Below, piece by piece: positions 24,446 to 34,252 of a stretch of 64,000 bases of DNA (within the stretch, counting starts at the first letter, position 1; every line of letters begins with the position of its first letter). The notes under the pieces were generated by a model that saw only the letters and a list, made by a program, of their open reading frames with translations, had not been told where the DNA came from and made no database searches. This stretch comes from CALLPQ01 sp964421675 (GTDB taxonomy: Bacteria; Pseudomonadota; Alphaproteobacteria; Caulobacterales; Parvularculaceae), in contig CAYQXV010000011.1 in the NCBI GenBank assembly GCA_964421675.1, positions 1 to 64,000 on the forward strand. Reading direction: 5' to 3'. Position numbers and translations under genes: made by a program.

Positions 24446-26347
24446 ATGAAGCGTAAGTCTCCAGCCCCCCCTCCTCGCTGGTATCAACACCCACCTGCAA
24501 CCGCTTCATCGGTGCCCCCGCGCGGATCTGCTGCCATTGACGCACGCCGTTTGATCGCCTTGGTTACCGCAATAAGTATTTTGGTGATTGGAAGTCTAGG
24601 GCTTTGGGCGGGGACAACAGGGCCAGCCTCTGAGGCTCCTATCCGGGTCGCAGCCAGCGCGCCATCGGCTGATTTACCGGAAACAAGCCCGGCCCCGCTG
24701 CCAAGACAGATTGCAGCGTCAACACTCGCGCCCCTTCCCGAACCCGTTTTGCAACCAACCGCAGAAAGCGATGCGAGCAAAACGCCCTCAACCGAGTCTC
24801 GCGGGCTGATCCCCCGGCTCAAACCCACTAACCGACCCATAAGTCAGGCGCCCGCAACTCAGAGTTCAATAGCGGCCCTTGCGCCAGCGCCAATATCAGC
24901 GTCAGCAAATTCTGCACAAACCGCTTCAGATGCATCAAGCGGGTTTGGTCCCCGATTAAAACCCACGAAAACGCAAAATAATCCGCAGTCAAATCAGTTT
25001 TCGGATCAGTCCACATTCATCTCCGCGCAGCGCGATCTCCTTGATGGCCATCCCCTCAATCTGCGCCCGATTGTTATCGCCGATGACGCAAACCAACCGC
25101 TGCCCTTCTTCTCGTCTCAACAAGACCCACAACCCTTTACCGCCCTTAACGTGAGCACTGCTTTGCCCCGCGGTGACTTGCCGAGCGATGTTCACACGCA
25201 AGAGTGGACCTTGCAAAAGGGAGAAAGCCTTGCCGATCTATTGGTGCGCGCAGGCGTTCGCCGCGAGGATAAAAACGCGGCCATTGCCGCGATTGGCAAA
25301 CATTTAAAATTGCGGCGTTTGCAACCAGGACTAACGCTTACGCTGACAACAAGCACACCCAACCAAACCTACCATCAGCATCTGTTTAACCGTGCTCAAG
25401 ATGTTAATTTTTTAGTCCAAGCCACCCTGCCCGCACAAGAAGAACAAACGCTGCGCCTAACGCGCGGAAGAAATAACAGTTTCCAAACTAACCTTACCCC
25501 GATCGAACTGACCAAAAGGTTGCGCCATATTGAGGGAACCATAAATGGCAATCTCTATCTTTCCATGCGCAGACAAGGGGCACCCGATAATATTATAGAC
25601 TCGCTTGCCAATGTCTTCGCGTTTGATGTGGATTTTCAACGCGATATATTCCGGGGTGATCGTTTCGAAGCAATTTATGAGGCATTTTACGACAAGAACG
25701 GAACGCTTGTTCGCGGCGGCGATATTGTTTTTGCAAAACTAGCCTGGCGCGGTCAAACACGCGAAAAGGATTATTATTTCTTTGATCCAAAACAAAGCAC
25801 AATGCGTGCGGACTATTATGACACCAAGGGCCGCAGCGCCCGGCGGTTATTAATGAAAACTCCAATTGATGGGGCAAGATTATCGTCGCGGTTTGGACCG
25901 CGCAGACATCCTATTTTAGGGTATCGCAAAACCCATAAAGGCGTTGATTTTGCGGCCCGTCGCGGCACCCCTATCAAGGCCACCGGAGACGGCGTAATTG
26001 AACGCGCAAACCGCTATGGGTCATTTGGTAATTATGTGCGTATTCGTCATGCGAACGGCTACAAGACCGCTTATGCCCATTTGAAAGGGTTTTCCAAAAA
26101 AGCCAGAAAAGGGCGCCGTGTAAGACAAGGCGATATTATTGGCTATGTCGGAACAACCGGACGCTCAACCGGGCCGCATCTGCATTATGAAGTGCACTAT
26201 AATGGCCGCGCGGTTAATCCTCAAAAACTCAAAATCGCAACCGGCGTTACGCTGAACGGTAAAGCCCTTAACGGATTTCAGCGCCATCGCGCCCGGGTTG
26301 ATCGGTTGCGGCTGTTACCAGAGACAAAAACCGCAGCGGCCCGCTAG
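24446..26347 (+). CDS. M23 family murein DD-endopeptidase
   Basis: A 633-residue cell-wall peptidase. It has an N-terminal cytoplasmic Pro-rich stretch, one transmembrane helix (ALVTAISILVIGSLGLWAG, about residues 40-58) and a long Ala/Pro/Ser-rich periplasmic linker. A LysM/OapA-like region (WTLQKGESLADLLVRAG) precedes the C-terminal peptidase: SSRFGPRRHPILGYRKTHKGVDFAA (Zn ligands H and D), YAHLKGF, and GRSTGPHLHYEV with the HxH motif. The metal site is complete, so it is probably active. AGGAAGA lies before the chosen ATG. The linker contains the motif PRLKPT twice. It is divergent from chpT. Confidence 0.93.
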   Translation: MKRKSPAPPPRWYQHPPATASSVPPRGSAAIDARRLIALVTAISILVIGSLGLWAGTTGPASEAPIRVAASAPSADLPETSPAPLPRQIAASTLAPLPEPVLQPTAESDASKTPSTESRGLIPRLKPTNRPISQAPATQSSIAALAPAPISASANSAQTASDASSGFGPRLKPTKTQNNPQSNQFSDQSTFISAQRDLLDGHPLNLRPIVIADDANQPLPFFSSQQDPQPFTALNVSTALPRGDLPSDVHTQEWTLQKGESLADLLVRAGVRREDKNAAIAAIGKHLKLRRLQPGLTLTLTTSTPNQTYHQHLFNRAQDVNFLVQATLPAQEEQTLRLTRGRNNSFQTNLTPIELTKRLRHIEGTINGNLYLSMRRQGAPDNIIDSLANVFAFDVDFQRDIFRGDRFEAIYEAFYDKNGTLVRGGDIVFAKLAWRGQTREKDYYFFDPKQSTMRADYYDTKGRSARRLLMKTPIDGARLSSRFGPRRHPILGYRKTHKGVDFAARRGTPIKATGDGVIERANRYGSFGNYVRIRHANGYKTAYAHLKGFSKKARKGRRVRQGDIIGYVGTTGRSTGPHLHYEVHYNGRAVNPQKLKIATGVTLNGKALNGFQRHRARVDRLRLLPETKTAAAR

Positions 26348-26380
26348 TCGCTGGGGTGCTTTTGCCCTGCAAAGCCAAGA

Positions 26381-27196
26381 TTAGCCCCGCGTTGTTTTCT
26401 CAAGGCTTTCTGCACAAATTGGATAACCAAGCCCTTCGGGGATTGTCAAAAATGCTTCCCCGTCTCGCTCGATAACCTTTGGCTCAATGCATGGAATGTC
26501 GCGTTGATGGGCATCTTCTCGCACATCAATAAATGTCTCATGCTGACCTAAAAGCTCCAAGGTGCGCGCCGTGGGAAAAATCAGCTTTGCTTTCTTCTCC
26601 TCGCGCATTTCCAGAAGACGGCCCGGCATTTCCCAAATGGCGGATAAACACTCTATTCCATCGGGGGCCGCCTGCTGTGACGCCGGCGCTTTGGCGACAA
26701 AAAACCATGTCTCAAATCGTTTGGGAATATTGGGCGGTGTGCGCCAGCGAGAAAAATAGGTCAGTGCCTCAAGATCAGGCCGTACGCCATGGGCCTTGAG
26801 AACATCACCAAAATGCGCAGCATTCTCTACCACCGCTGCACGCTCAGTCATTATTTTTGTAAAAATCTCAGGATCATCTTGAGAATGCAGGGTCTCGCCA
26901 TTGCGCGCTATCAACACTAACCCTGTTTCTTCAAATGTTTCCCGGATGGCCGCAATCGCAGCGATGAGTATTGGCTCTTCTTTCAGCCCAAGCAAGCGCG
27001 CATGAGCGTAATCGGCCTCGTCAACTTTACCGCCTGGAAAAACCAAAGCATGGGCGGCATATCCCGTTTCCGCCCCCCGCTGAACCATCAAGGTTTTCAA
27101 TTGCGGGTCCTCTTGCAACAAAATTAATGTCGCAGAAGGGCGAACCTCTGGCGGGTTCCCATCTGTCATATTCTGTCCTGTGCCTAGCGCTGACAT
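26381..27196 (-). CDS. Nudix hydrolase (NUDT7/NUDT19-like)
   Basis: A 271-residue protein with a split Nudix box: FPGGKVDEAD, then about 17 extra residues, then AAIRETFEETGLVL. An insertion between the GG and REXXEE halves is seen in the CoA-diphosphatase-like NUDT19 group. The catalytic glutamates are present, so it should cleave a nucleoside diphosphate linked to X. CoA derivatives are a plausible but unproven substrate. AAGGA lies six bases before the ATG. It is convergent with the M23 peptidase gene. Confidence 0.88.
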   Translation of the reverse strand: MSALGTGQNMTDGNPPEVRPSATLILLQEDPQLKTLMVQRGAETGYAAHALVFPGGKVDEADYAHARLLGLKEEPILIAAIAAIRETFEETGLVLIARNGETLHSQDDPEIFTKIMTERAAVVENAAHFGDVLKAHGVRPDLEALTYFSRWRTPPNIPKRFETWFFVAKAPASQQAAPDGIECLSAIWEMPGRLLEMREEKKAKLIFPTARTLELLGQHETFIDVREDAHQRDIPCIEPKVIERDGEAFLTIPEGLGYPICAESLEKTTRG

Positions 27197-27298
27197 GGTT
27201 GATCCTTACATTGTAAGCATCCAGCGCTAGCAGGAGATTTAGTGCGGGTCAAAGCCATCTGCCAGCTATTGCAGATGCGATAGACCCGGCAGCTATGG

Positions 27299-27583
27299 CT
27301 AGCTCACCTGTTTGGGACGGTGATCTGCAAGATATTGACGTGCGCGCCGCTGTGCCTCAGCAATTTGCTCAGGAGACATTTCATTAGCAAGCTCAGCGCG
27401 GTAGAGCCTTGCTTCAGCATTGCCCTGCATGGCTGCAAGATTGAACCATTTATGGGCATCAATCAGATCGAGTTGGATTTCAGTGTTACCGGTCGAGGCC
27501 TTCAGGCCCATACGATACATTTCTTCACCACTTAAGACTGGTTTCGCCTCAGCAAGTGTATTTTCATCAAAAGCTACTGACAT
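27299..27583 (-). CDS. Small Sel1-like protein, function unknown
   Basis: A 94-residue protein with one Sel1/TPR-like helical pair (AHKWFNLAAMQGNAEARLYRAEL, residues about 48-70) followed by a helical tail (SPEQIAEAQRRARQYLAD). The start at 27583 has GGGAAGA upstream. The frame is open 25 codons further without clear signal. Small proteins of this type are widespread in alphaproteobacteria but I cannot assign a role. Confidence 0.7.
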   Translation of the reverse strand: MSVAFDENTLAEAKPVLSGEEMYRMGLKASTGNTEIQLDLIDAHKWFNLAAMQGNAEARLYRAELANEMSPEQIAEAQRRARQYLADHRPKQVS

Positions 27584-27973
27584 TTTTTCTTCCCTATCAA
27601 TCCGGTACATTCCTGCCCCTATTGGCGTTTGCGGATTAACCAAGCGAATATTGAACAACCGTAACCTAAAATCTCGTTAATGTGACATAAACGATTTGTT
27701 TACGGATTTAATAAGGTTTTGTTTACCAATTAAACAGCTGTCACCAAACGCGATTTTCAAGTCGCGCAATTGATAAAGCCAATATTGGACATAAAAATAT
27801 TTGTACGCCTACGGCGTTTTATGGGTTCGTCTAATGCTAATTTGACCATCCCCATGGGCGCAATGTTTTAAGTTGAACGGTTATCCAAAGGTAACTAATA
27901 AATCTAGCCTTGTAGATAAACCGTGCAAAATGCTGCCATATATTTTAGTTCGTGTACATATTATAATACAAAA
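27584..27973. other. AT-rich intergenic region without a gene
   Basis: About 390 bases between two minus-strand genes, AT-rich throughout. It holds two copies of TTGTTTAC within about 30 bases (near 27695 and 27720) and should carry the promoter of the small Sel1-like gene. I see no coding frame, RNA gene or strong terminator. Confidence 0.5.
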
Positions 27974-29557
27974 CTAAGACGCAAAGCATAAAACCGAATA
28001 GGCATAATTATCGGTTGGTATATCGACCACATGCCAACTCGTCTGACGCCAATCTTTTTGCCTGCCCGGTACACTCCAACTGGCTGTGATTGTGCGTTGT
28101 TGGTAAGATGAAAAGCTCGCCAGCACCTCGGCGGGCGGCGGCGGTGATAAATCTGGCGACCAAATAAACTTACACGCCGGTGATTTTTTGCCAGCTACGG
28201 GCGGCCAATAATCGGGCAAATGACTTGAAACCACCCGGTTGCGGGCAAATGCCCGCCGCAAATTCCCCGCTGTTTGAGCATCAAAGCCCACAAGCGTCAT
28301 ATCAGCTTCGATCGATGTCGAAATTTCATCTGTCAGATGTTCAAAAGGCACCCATTGCGCACAATTCCCGCAAAAAGGAGGCCCCGGTTTGATAACCGGC
28401 AGAAGGCGGAACGCAGGATTGGCTAGAACCATTGCGCAAAGAATAAAGAGTAGCCGTTTTTGTTTCAACGCGGGCAATTCATGGCGCGCCAGCAATACGA
28501 TCAAACCTAAATAAGCTGGCAGTAAAAACGCAATGGCATATCGTTCAGCAAAATCCTTTGCCCCCATCACCACAACAAATGCAATCAGAACAATAAATCC
28601 GCTTAGAAAAAGCCGCCCCGCCCATCCTGCGCCAGCAATGTCAGAAACCGCCCGCCTCGGCGCGCGCAAAAAAAGAGCAATGAGCGCGAAGGGAGCAAAA
28701 AATGTAACCGCCGCCCACAACGCCGCGGGCAATCCCGCAAGCACACGCGCAAACCAACTCGCTTCTGCCCCAAAGCGGTCTTGCAACAAAGAGTGCGTGT
28801 CGCTCAAACTATTCATCAAGACTGCAATCGCATGGGGCCCCATAATCAGCGCAAAGCAAAGAATGGATAAGGCCAGCCACTGGGTGGATATTTTCTCGCG
28901 CGCTCTTTTATCGGTAGCGACCGCCAAGACCACCACTAAAAGGGTCGCAACAAAGCTATATTTTGACAGCATGCCCAGTCCGGCAAAAATTCCGGCCCCG
29001 CAATAATTGATTAGACTGCGACGGTGAACAAGGCATGCAACCCGCCATACAAAAAAAGGAACCACCGCCATCAAGGCCAGTGAATGGGTGAAAGCTTGAT
29101 GCGCGTTCCAGCCAATCTGGTAAAGCGCCAGCAACCCAATCGCCGCGAAAGCTGCAATCGCGCCTGGATCATTTCCAATAGCGGGGCCCTGCCCGCTCGC
29201 CGCCGTACCTGTTTGTTGGTTAGCGATAATGGCGCGCAGTGCTAAAAACGTGCCCACCCCCATCAGAGTGAACAGGGCATATTTTACAATCAGGAAACTT
29301 ATTAGGGACGGCCCTGTTATCATCTGAACAAGGAATAATATCCACTCATAAAGGGGAGGATTATCGGGCAGATATTGCGCCGAGAAATGCTGTGTGAGAA
29401 CATTTAGCTTGGCATCATCATGGGCGATCGCCGTCCCATCGGCGAGGCTGATTACACTATTAACGAGTCCATAAACCGCATAGATGAGGACAATGCCCCA
29501 CAGGCTTGCAATGGGTTGCCACCAATTTGGCCACCGCTCTGATGAGGCTTGAGACAT
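27974..29557 (-). CDS. ArnT-like glycosyltransferase family 39/83 membrane protein
   Basis: A 527-residue polytopic membrane protein with about ten helices. Near the N-terminus it has the GT-C pattern of lipid-linked sugar transferases: HDDAKLNVLTQHFSAQYLPDNPPLYEW, where the acidic pair and PPLYEW are typical of the ArnT/PMT group. The C-terminal third is a soluble periplasmic domain (SVPGRQKDWRQTSWHVVD). Such enzymes move a sugar from a polyprenyl carrier to lipid A or protein. The acceptor is unknown. The start is set at the ATG at 29557. Confidence 0.83.
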   Translation of the reverse strand: MSQASSERWPNWWQPIASLWGIVLIYAVYGLVNSVISLADGTAIAHDDAKLNVLTQHFSAQYLPDNPPLYEWILFLVQMITGPSLISFLIVKYALFTLMGVGTFLALRAIIANQQTGTAASGQGPAIGNDPGAIAAFAAIGLLALYQIGWNAHQAFTHSLALMAVVPFFVWRVACLVHRRSLINYCGAGIFAGLGMLSKYSFVATLLVVVLAVATDKRAREKISTQWLALSILCFALIMGPHAIAVLMNSLSDTHSLLQDRFGAEASWFARVLAGLPAALWAAVTFFAPFALIALFLRAPRRAVSDIAGAGWAGRLFLSGFIVLIAFVVVMGAKDFAERYAIAFLLPAYLGLIVLLARHELPALKQKRLLFILCAMVLANPAFRLLPVIKPGPPFCGNCAQWVPFEHLTDEISTSIEADMTLVGFDAQTAGNLRRAFARNRVVSSHLPDYWPPVAGKKSPACKFIWSPDLSPPPPAEVLASFSSYQQRTITASWSVPGRQKDWRQTSWHVVDIPTDNYAYSVLCFAS

Positions 29558-29658
29558 CTCAACTGCCAATGGATGAATTCATGATCATTAGATTATGCGA
29601 TGCTATCGCGCGGACATCCGCACATACCGGAACTCAATAGAGTCACAGCGCTGCAAAA

Positions 29659-30117
29659 TTAGCGCGCGCCCTCATCGGTTTGGGTGTCATCATCTTCATC
29701 CGTTTCAACTTTTTTCTCGAGGAGCTCAAAACTGCCAAGGCCGCAGGACCCCGAAAAAATGCCGGTTGTATTATCAATGACCCGGACAATCTGGTTTCGG
29801 CAAAGCTGGGCTATGGATGTTGTATATTGCAATCTGTTTGTCGCGCGCGATGCGCCGTGACATGTATTGGAGGTGATATTGAGATAATATTTCGACGGAT
29901 TGACCCTAACGAGAAAGTGGCGATCATCGAGCGCGCGAATTTGCCTAATTCGGTTAATGTTGAGGCATGTGCGCGTATCCCCGGTTCGATCATATTTAGC
30001 GAGAATCTCGGCGGCTTTTGCGCTGGGCTCAGGCGCATCATCGTCCGCAGATGCAGCGTGCATCACAGGCATAACCATCAAAGCGAGCATTGCGGATAAT
30101 TTGATCAAGTTGGCCAT
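29659..30117 (-). CDS. Secreted DUF6491-like protein
   Basis: A 152-residue exported protein with a signal peptide (MANLIKLSAMLALMVMPVMHAASA). The mature part contains TCLNINRIRQIRALDDRHFLV, NTCHGAS, LCRNQIVRVID and GSCGLGSFELLEK. The four cysteines and the LDDRHFLV segment match the DUF6491 group as I remember it. An acidic tail ends the protein. The start at 30117 has AAGGA six to seven bases upstream. Function unknown. Confidence 0.75.
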   Translation of the reverse strand: MANLIKLSAMLALMVMPVMHAASADDDAPEPSAKAAEILAKYDRTGDTRTCLNINRIRQIRALDDRHFLVRVNPSKYYLNITSNTCHGASRATNRLQYTTSIAQLCRNQIVRVIDNTTGIFSGSCGLGSFELLEKKVETDEDDDTQTDEGAR

Positions 30118-30485
30118 TCCACGTCCTTTTGTCGTCCCATTAGTAATAAAGTACATGAACGCCCGCTTGTCTGCCAAGCCCCAAAATGCGGGCACTATCA
30201 TCAAGTTTTCAATATCAACCAGCCAAATCTGACGTCAATTGAGCTCCCACCGCACTCTGATTCCCGCGAAATGCCCTTTTTTACGGCTATCCCGCTCAAA
30301 TACTGGCCTTTTTCTGCTCCGCCCGCGTACACAAACAGTCGGTTCAATTTACTAAAATAGTGATTTCATAACTGGGCCAGATCGCAGTACATTGCCGGCA
30401 AATCAGCATTGAGTGAGGCTTTAGGCAGCGTTCAAAGCTCAGCTTTCGAGACCCAGCCTTTTGGGCCAGATATTCAGGACAACAA
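30118..30485. other. Intergenic region upstream of malic enzyme
   Basis: About 370 bases between divergent genes. It must hold both promoters, but I cannot place one with confidence. No coding frame, RNA gene or strong hairpin was found. Confidence 0.4.
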
Positions 30486-32099
30486 ATGACTCACAATCAC
30501 GCCGATCGCGATCTGCGCAATCCCGCAACCACGAAATCTACCGCTTTTACCCGCGAGGAACGCGATCAGCTAAAAATGCGCGGCTTACTGCCCTATGCGG
30601 TAACTACGCTGCAAGAGCAGCAAGACCGCGTTCTGGAAAATTTACGGCGCAAGCATTTTGATATTGAGCGATATATTTTTCTAACCGCCCTTCAAGATCG
30701 CAATGAGACATTGTTCTACCGTACGCTGATCGACAATATTGAAGAGGTTATGCCGCTTATCTACACCCCCACGGTGGGCCAAGCTTGCCGTGAATTTGCG
30801 CATATTTTCCGCCGGTCTCGCGGGTTTTACATCACCCCTGAAGATAAAGGGCAAATCCGCGAAATGCTCGACAATTGGCCAGAAGAAGATGCGCGGGTTC
30901 TGGTGATTACCGATGGCGAGCGTATTTTGGGACTCGGCGATCTTGGCGCAAACGGCATGGGGATCTCAATTGGCAAACTCTCGCTTTACACCGCATGTGC
31001 CGGAATCAAACCAAGTCAATGTCTGCCCGTCATGCTGGATGTTGGCACCAACAATAAAGAACTGCGCGATGATCCCTTATATCTTGGCTATCCCCATGAG
31101 CGGCTAAAGGGCGATGCCTATCTGGAACTTGTCGATGAATTCATGACGGCTATTCGCGATAAATTCCCCAATATGTTGGTTCAGTTTGAAGACTTCCTCA
31201 CGCCGAACGCCTATGGCCTGCTCAACCGATATCGCGACGATTATCTGTGCTTTAATGATGACATTCAGGGCACGGCGGCGGTCGCACTAGCCGGTGTTTT
31301 CGCTTCCACCAGAGCGACCAAAAAGAACTTCAAGGATTTAAAAATCATGTTCCTTGGCGCCGGATCGGCTGCGACCGGTATTGGTGATCTGATGGCGCGT
31401 GCGTTTGAAAGCGAAGGCCTAAGCGAGGCAGAGGCGCGCAAGCGTCTTTGGTTTGTTGATCTGGAAGGCCTTGTGGTTTCAAGCCGTTCCGATCTTGCCC
31501 CCCATAATCTGCCTTATGCCCATGACCATGCGTCTATGGGATTCATGGAAGCGCTCGACACGGTGAAACCGGATGTCCTGATTGGTGCGACGGGGGCACC
31601 GGGCACATTTAATGAGGGCGTTATCCGCAAAATGGCGGAAATTAATGAAAACCCTGTCGTCTTTGCGCTGTCTAACCCGACATCGCGTGCAGAATGTACA
31701 GCCGAGCAGGCTTATAAATGGTCCGATGGCCGCGTGATCTTTTCTTCCGGTAGCCCGTTCAGCCCAGTTGTTTTGGACGATGGCTCGGTCAAACGCCCGG
31801 GACAAGGCAATAACGCTTATGTATTTCCGGGCATTGGCCTTGGTGCCCTTGCCGCCAATGCGCAAACCCTGCCCGACGCACTGTTCTTAACCGCGGCAAA
31901 AACACTTGCCGATTTTGTTAGCGAAGACGACATTGCAGAAGGGGCTCTCTATCCTCGCCTCAACGAAATCAGAACACTTTCCCAGAAAATTGCGGTTTCT
32001 GTTGCGCAACATGCACACGATCTTGGGATTGCCCGGGCATCAATGCCCGCAGATCTCGACAAGGCTGTTACCGAGATGATGTATGATCCACGCTATTAA
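30486..32099 (+). CDS. maeA: NAD-dependent malic enzyme
   Basis: A 537-residue enzyme that decarboxylates malate to pyruvate. It matches the long SfcA/MaeA type: YTPTVGQACREFA (catalytic Tyr), GERILGLGDLGANGMGI, QFEDFLTPNAY, FNDDIQGTAAVALAG (metal site), FLGAGSAATGIGD (nucleotide-binding motif) and ALSNPTSRAECTAEQAY. There is no phosphotransacetylase domain, so it is not the MaeB fusion type common in alphaproteobacteria. NAD preference is inferred from resemblance to SfcA. Confidence 0.94.
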   Translation: MTHNHADRDLRNPATTKSTAFTREERDQLKMRGLLPYAVTTLQEQQDRVLENLRRKHFDIERYIFLTALQDRNETLFYRTLIDNIEEVMPLIYTPTVGQACREFAHIFRRSRGFYITPEDKGQIREMLDNWPEEDARVLVITDGERILGLGDLGANGMGISIGKLSLYTACAGIKPSQCLPVMLDVGTNNKELRDDPLYLGYPHERLKGDAYLELVDEFMTAIRDKFPNMLVQFEDFLTPNAYGLLNRYRDDYLCFNDDIQGTAAVALAGVFASTRATKKNFKDLKIMFLGAGSAATGIGDLMARAFESEGLSEAEARKRLWFVDLEGLVVSSRSDLAPHNLPYAHDHASMGFMEALDTVKPDVLIGATGAPGTFNEGVIRKMAEINENPVVFALSNPTSRAECTAEQAYKWSDGRVIFSSGSPFSPVVLDDGSVKRPGQGNNAYVFPGIGLGALAANAQTLPDALFLTAAKTLADFVSEDDIAEGALYPRLNEIRTLSQKIAVSVAQHAHDLGIARASMPADLDKAVTEMMYDPRY

Positions 32100-32235
32100 T
32101 CGGGGCTCACTGATCCGAGCCTATTGATGCAGGATTAATCTTGCTCCCAGACTGATTGCGGCTGATTGCTTGCGCTGCCATTGCATCGTATGACACGGGC
32201 AATGATGCACGCACTTGTTCGACTGGATATCCATC

Positions 32236-33153
32236 ATGGATTTGACTCTTCTTTCGGCACCCACAACTGAAGGCTCGGGGCGGTTATCGCCCGGCCTCAC
32301 CTCGCAAACCGTGCAAGACTTTGCCGCGGCCAGCGTGCCCTTTTTGTTGAATGCCATCGGCGCTTTGATTGTTTTAATCATTGGTCTTTGGCTTGCGGGC
32401 CGGGTTCGAAAAATTCTCAGAGACAGGCTCAACCGGTCCGGCCGAATTGATGCAACGTTAAGAAGCTTTCTTCTTAGCTTTGTTTACTATGCGCTCGTCG
32501 TCCTTATCGCGATTACGGCCCTTGGTATTTTTGGCGTGCCGACCACAAGCTTTGCGGCAATTCTTGGCGCTTCGGGTCTGGCAATCGGATTGGCTCTGCA
32601 GGGCACGTTGGGACATATCGCGTCGGGGATCATGCTCCTGACATTTCGGCCCTTTGAGATTGGGCAATATATTGCAGCAGCAGGCTATGAGGGGTCCGTG
32701 CGCCGCCTCACCCTTTTTACAACTGAGCTTGCAAGTGGTGATAATAAAAAGATCATTATTCCAAACAGTGCCGTTTGGGCCGCCAGTATCGTAAATTACT
32801 CCGCATATGGCGAGCGCAGAGTAGATCTCCAATTTTCGATATCCTATTCAGATGATATAGAAAAAGCCAAGGCGGTTATTGCCAACATTATAAGCAAGGA
32901 TAAGCGCATCCTCGTCACGCCGGAACCCGTTATCGCGGTCGGTAATTTGGGGGCGTCTTCTGTTGATATTATTTGCCGTCCATGGGTTAAATCAGCTGAT
33001 TATTCCCCGGTGAAGTGGGATCTGTTACAACAGGTAAAAGAAGCATTCGATGCCCATGCGATCACCATCCCCTTCCCCACCCGGCACCACCTCGTGGAGA
33101 CATCGCCGCAAAATGGTCTCCCTGACAACGCGCTGACAAAGACAGATCAATGA
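32236..33153 (+). CDS. MscS-family mechanosensitive ion channel
   Basis: A roughly 305-residue small-conductance channel that releases osmolytes on hypo-osmotic shock. Transmembrane helices lie near residues 28-52 and 68-92, and the pore-lining TM3 is FAAILGASGLAIGLALQGTLGHIASG, close to the E. coli MscS pattern. The cytoplasmic MS domain begins RPFEIGQYI and includes IIPNSAVW. I use the ATG at 32236; a TTG seven codons upstream is open. Its stop overlaps the rluD start by four bases (ATGA). Confidence 0.92.
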   Translation: MDLTLLSAPTTEGSGRLSPGLTSQTVQDFAAASVPFLLNAIGALIVLIIGLWLAGRVRKILRDRLNRSGRIDATLRSFLLSFVYYALVVLIAITALGIFGVPTTSFAAILGASGLAIGLALQGTLGHIASGIMLLTFRPFEIGQYIAAAGYEGSVRRLTLFTTELASGDNKKIIIPNSAVWAASIVNYSAYGERRVDLQFSISYSDDIEKAKAVIANIISKDKRILVTPEPVIAVGNLGASSVDIICRPWVKSADYSPVKWDLLQQVKEAFDAHAITIPFPTRHHLVETSPQNGLPDNALTKTDQ

Positions 33154-34199
33154 CTGAGGACAATCAAGAAATCGATCAATGCGAACAAACGAACCGCTTT
33201 GTTGTTCCCGATGAAGATGGCGGAACGCGCGCGGATAAATGGCTCGCAGGTCACGATCACGGCCTAACGCGCTCGCGGCTTCAGTCGTTAATGCGTGAGG
33301 GAAAGATCATGCGCAATGACGTCCCGGCACTTGATCCCTCAACCAAATTAAATGCTGGCGATGTGATTGTCATAACCTTGCCGGAAATCACCACATTGGG
33401 TGTTGCTCCAGAACCAATGAAGCTGGATATTCCGTATGAAGATGCGCACCTTATTGTCATCAACAAGCCCTCTGGTCTTGTGGTTCATCCGGGAGCCGGG
33501 AATGAAAATGGCACGCTTGTAAATGCCTTGATGGCCCATTGCGGCGATAGCCTGTCGGGGATTGGCGGGGTGGCGCGCCCTGGTATTGTCCACCGGATTG
33601 ACAAAGATACATCGGGCTTGATTGTCGTTGCCAAGCATGATGAGGCCCATTTGGGGCTTTCCAAATTATTTGCCGAACACGATATAGATAGAGTTTATCA
33701 GGCCTTGATTGTTGGCGCTTTGCGGCCAGGTGTGGGCACTGTTGAAACCCTGATCGGGCGCAACCGAAATGACAGGCGCAAAATGGCCGTCATTGCAGAA
33801 ACAGAGACACGCCCTGATGCGCGCGTTGCGATCACACATTATAAAACATTGGCACGATATGGATCAGGGCGCGCAAAGCTTGCCGGTGATGCGGTTGCTG
33901 CTCTCATAGAGTGCCGTCTTGAAACCGGGCGCACCCATCAAATCCGTGTGCATATGACCCATTTAGGCGCGCCACTTATTGGCGATCCTGTTTATGGCCG
34001 GGGCCCCGGCCTTGCCGGATTAAAACCCGTTGACGATGTCGCCCGCACCGCGCTGAATAAAATGAAATCTTATCGCGGTCAGGCTTTGCACGCACATACT
34101 CTTGGATTCGTTCATCCGATCACGGGTGAAAAATTACACTTCCAAGCGCCATTGCCAAAAGATTTTGAAAAACTGCGTTCAGCACTCGCTGCGCTATAA
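33150..34199 (+). CDS. rluD: RluA/RluD-family 23S rRNA pseudouridine synthase
   Basis: A 349-residue enzyme with an N-terminal S4 domain (TRADKWLAGHDHGLTRSRLQSLMREGKI) and a catalytic domain carrying VINKPSGLVVHPG and the catalytic Asp in GIVHRIDKDTSGLIVVAK, then ETGRTHQIRVHM. RluD modifies the helix 69 loop of 23S rRNA; the exact site is inferred from family. It is translationally coupled to the MscS gene upstream. In many alphaproteobacteria it lies directly before rpoH; here a PEP-CTERM gene on the other strand is interposed. Confidence 0.93.
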   Translation: MTEDNQEIDQCEQTNRFVVPDEDGGTRADKWLAGHDHGLTRSRLQSLMREGKIMRNDVPALDPSTKLNAGDVIVITLPEITTLGVAPEPMKLDIPYEDAHLIVINKPSGLVVHPGAGNENGTLVNALMAHCGDSLSGIGGVARPGIVHRIDKDTSGLIVVAKHDEAHLGLSKLFAEHDIDRVYQALIVGALRPGVGTVETLIGRNRNDRRKMAVIAETETRPDARVAITHYKTLARYGSGRAKLAGDAVAALIECRLETGRTHQIRVHMTHLGAPLIGDPVYGRGPGLAGLKPVDDVARTALNKMKSYRGQALHAHTLGFVHPITGEKLHFQAPLPKDFEKLRSALAAL

Positions 34200-34252
34200 G
34201 CCCTTACCGTTACAAGCGCCACTACGCACGCCCTTAAGGGCGCCCTTTCGAG

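Noticed and set aside
34229..34242. 14-bp palindrome CGCCCTTAAGGGCG after rluD
   Set aside because: It has no loop or U-tract and is short enough to occur by chance in GC-rich sequence.
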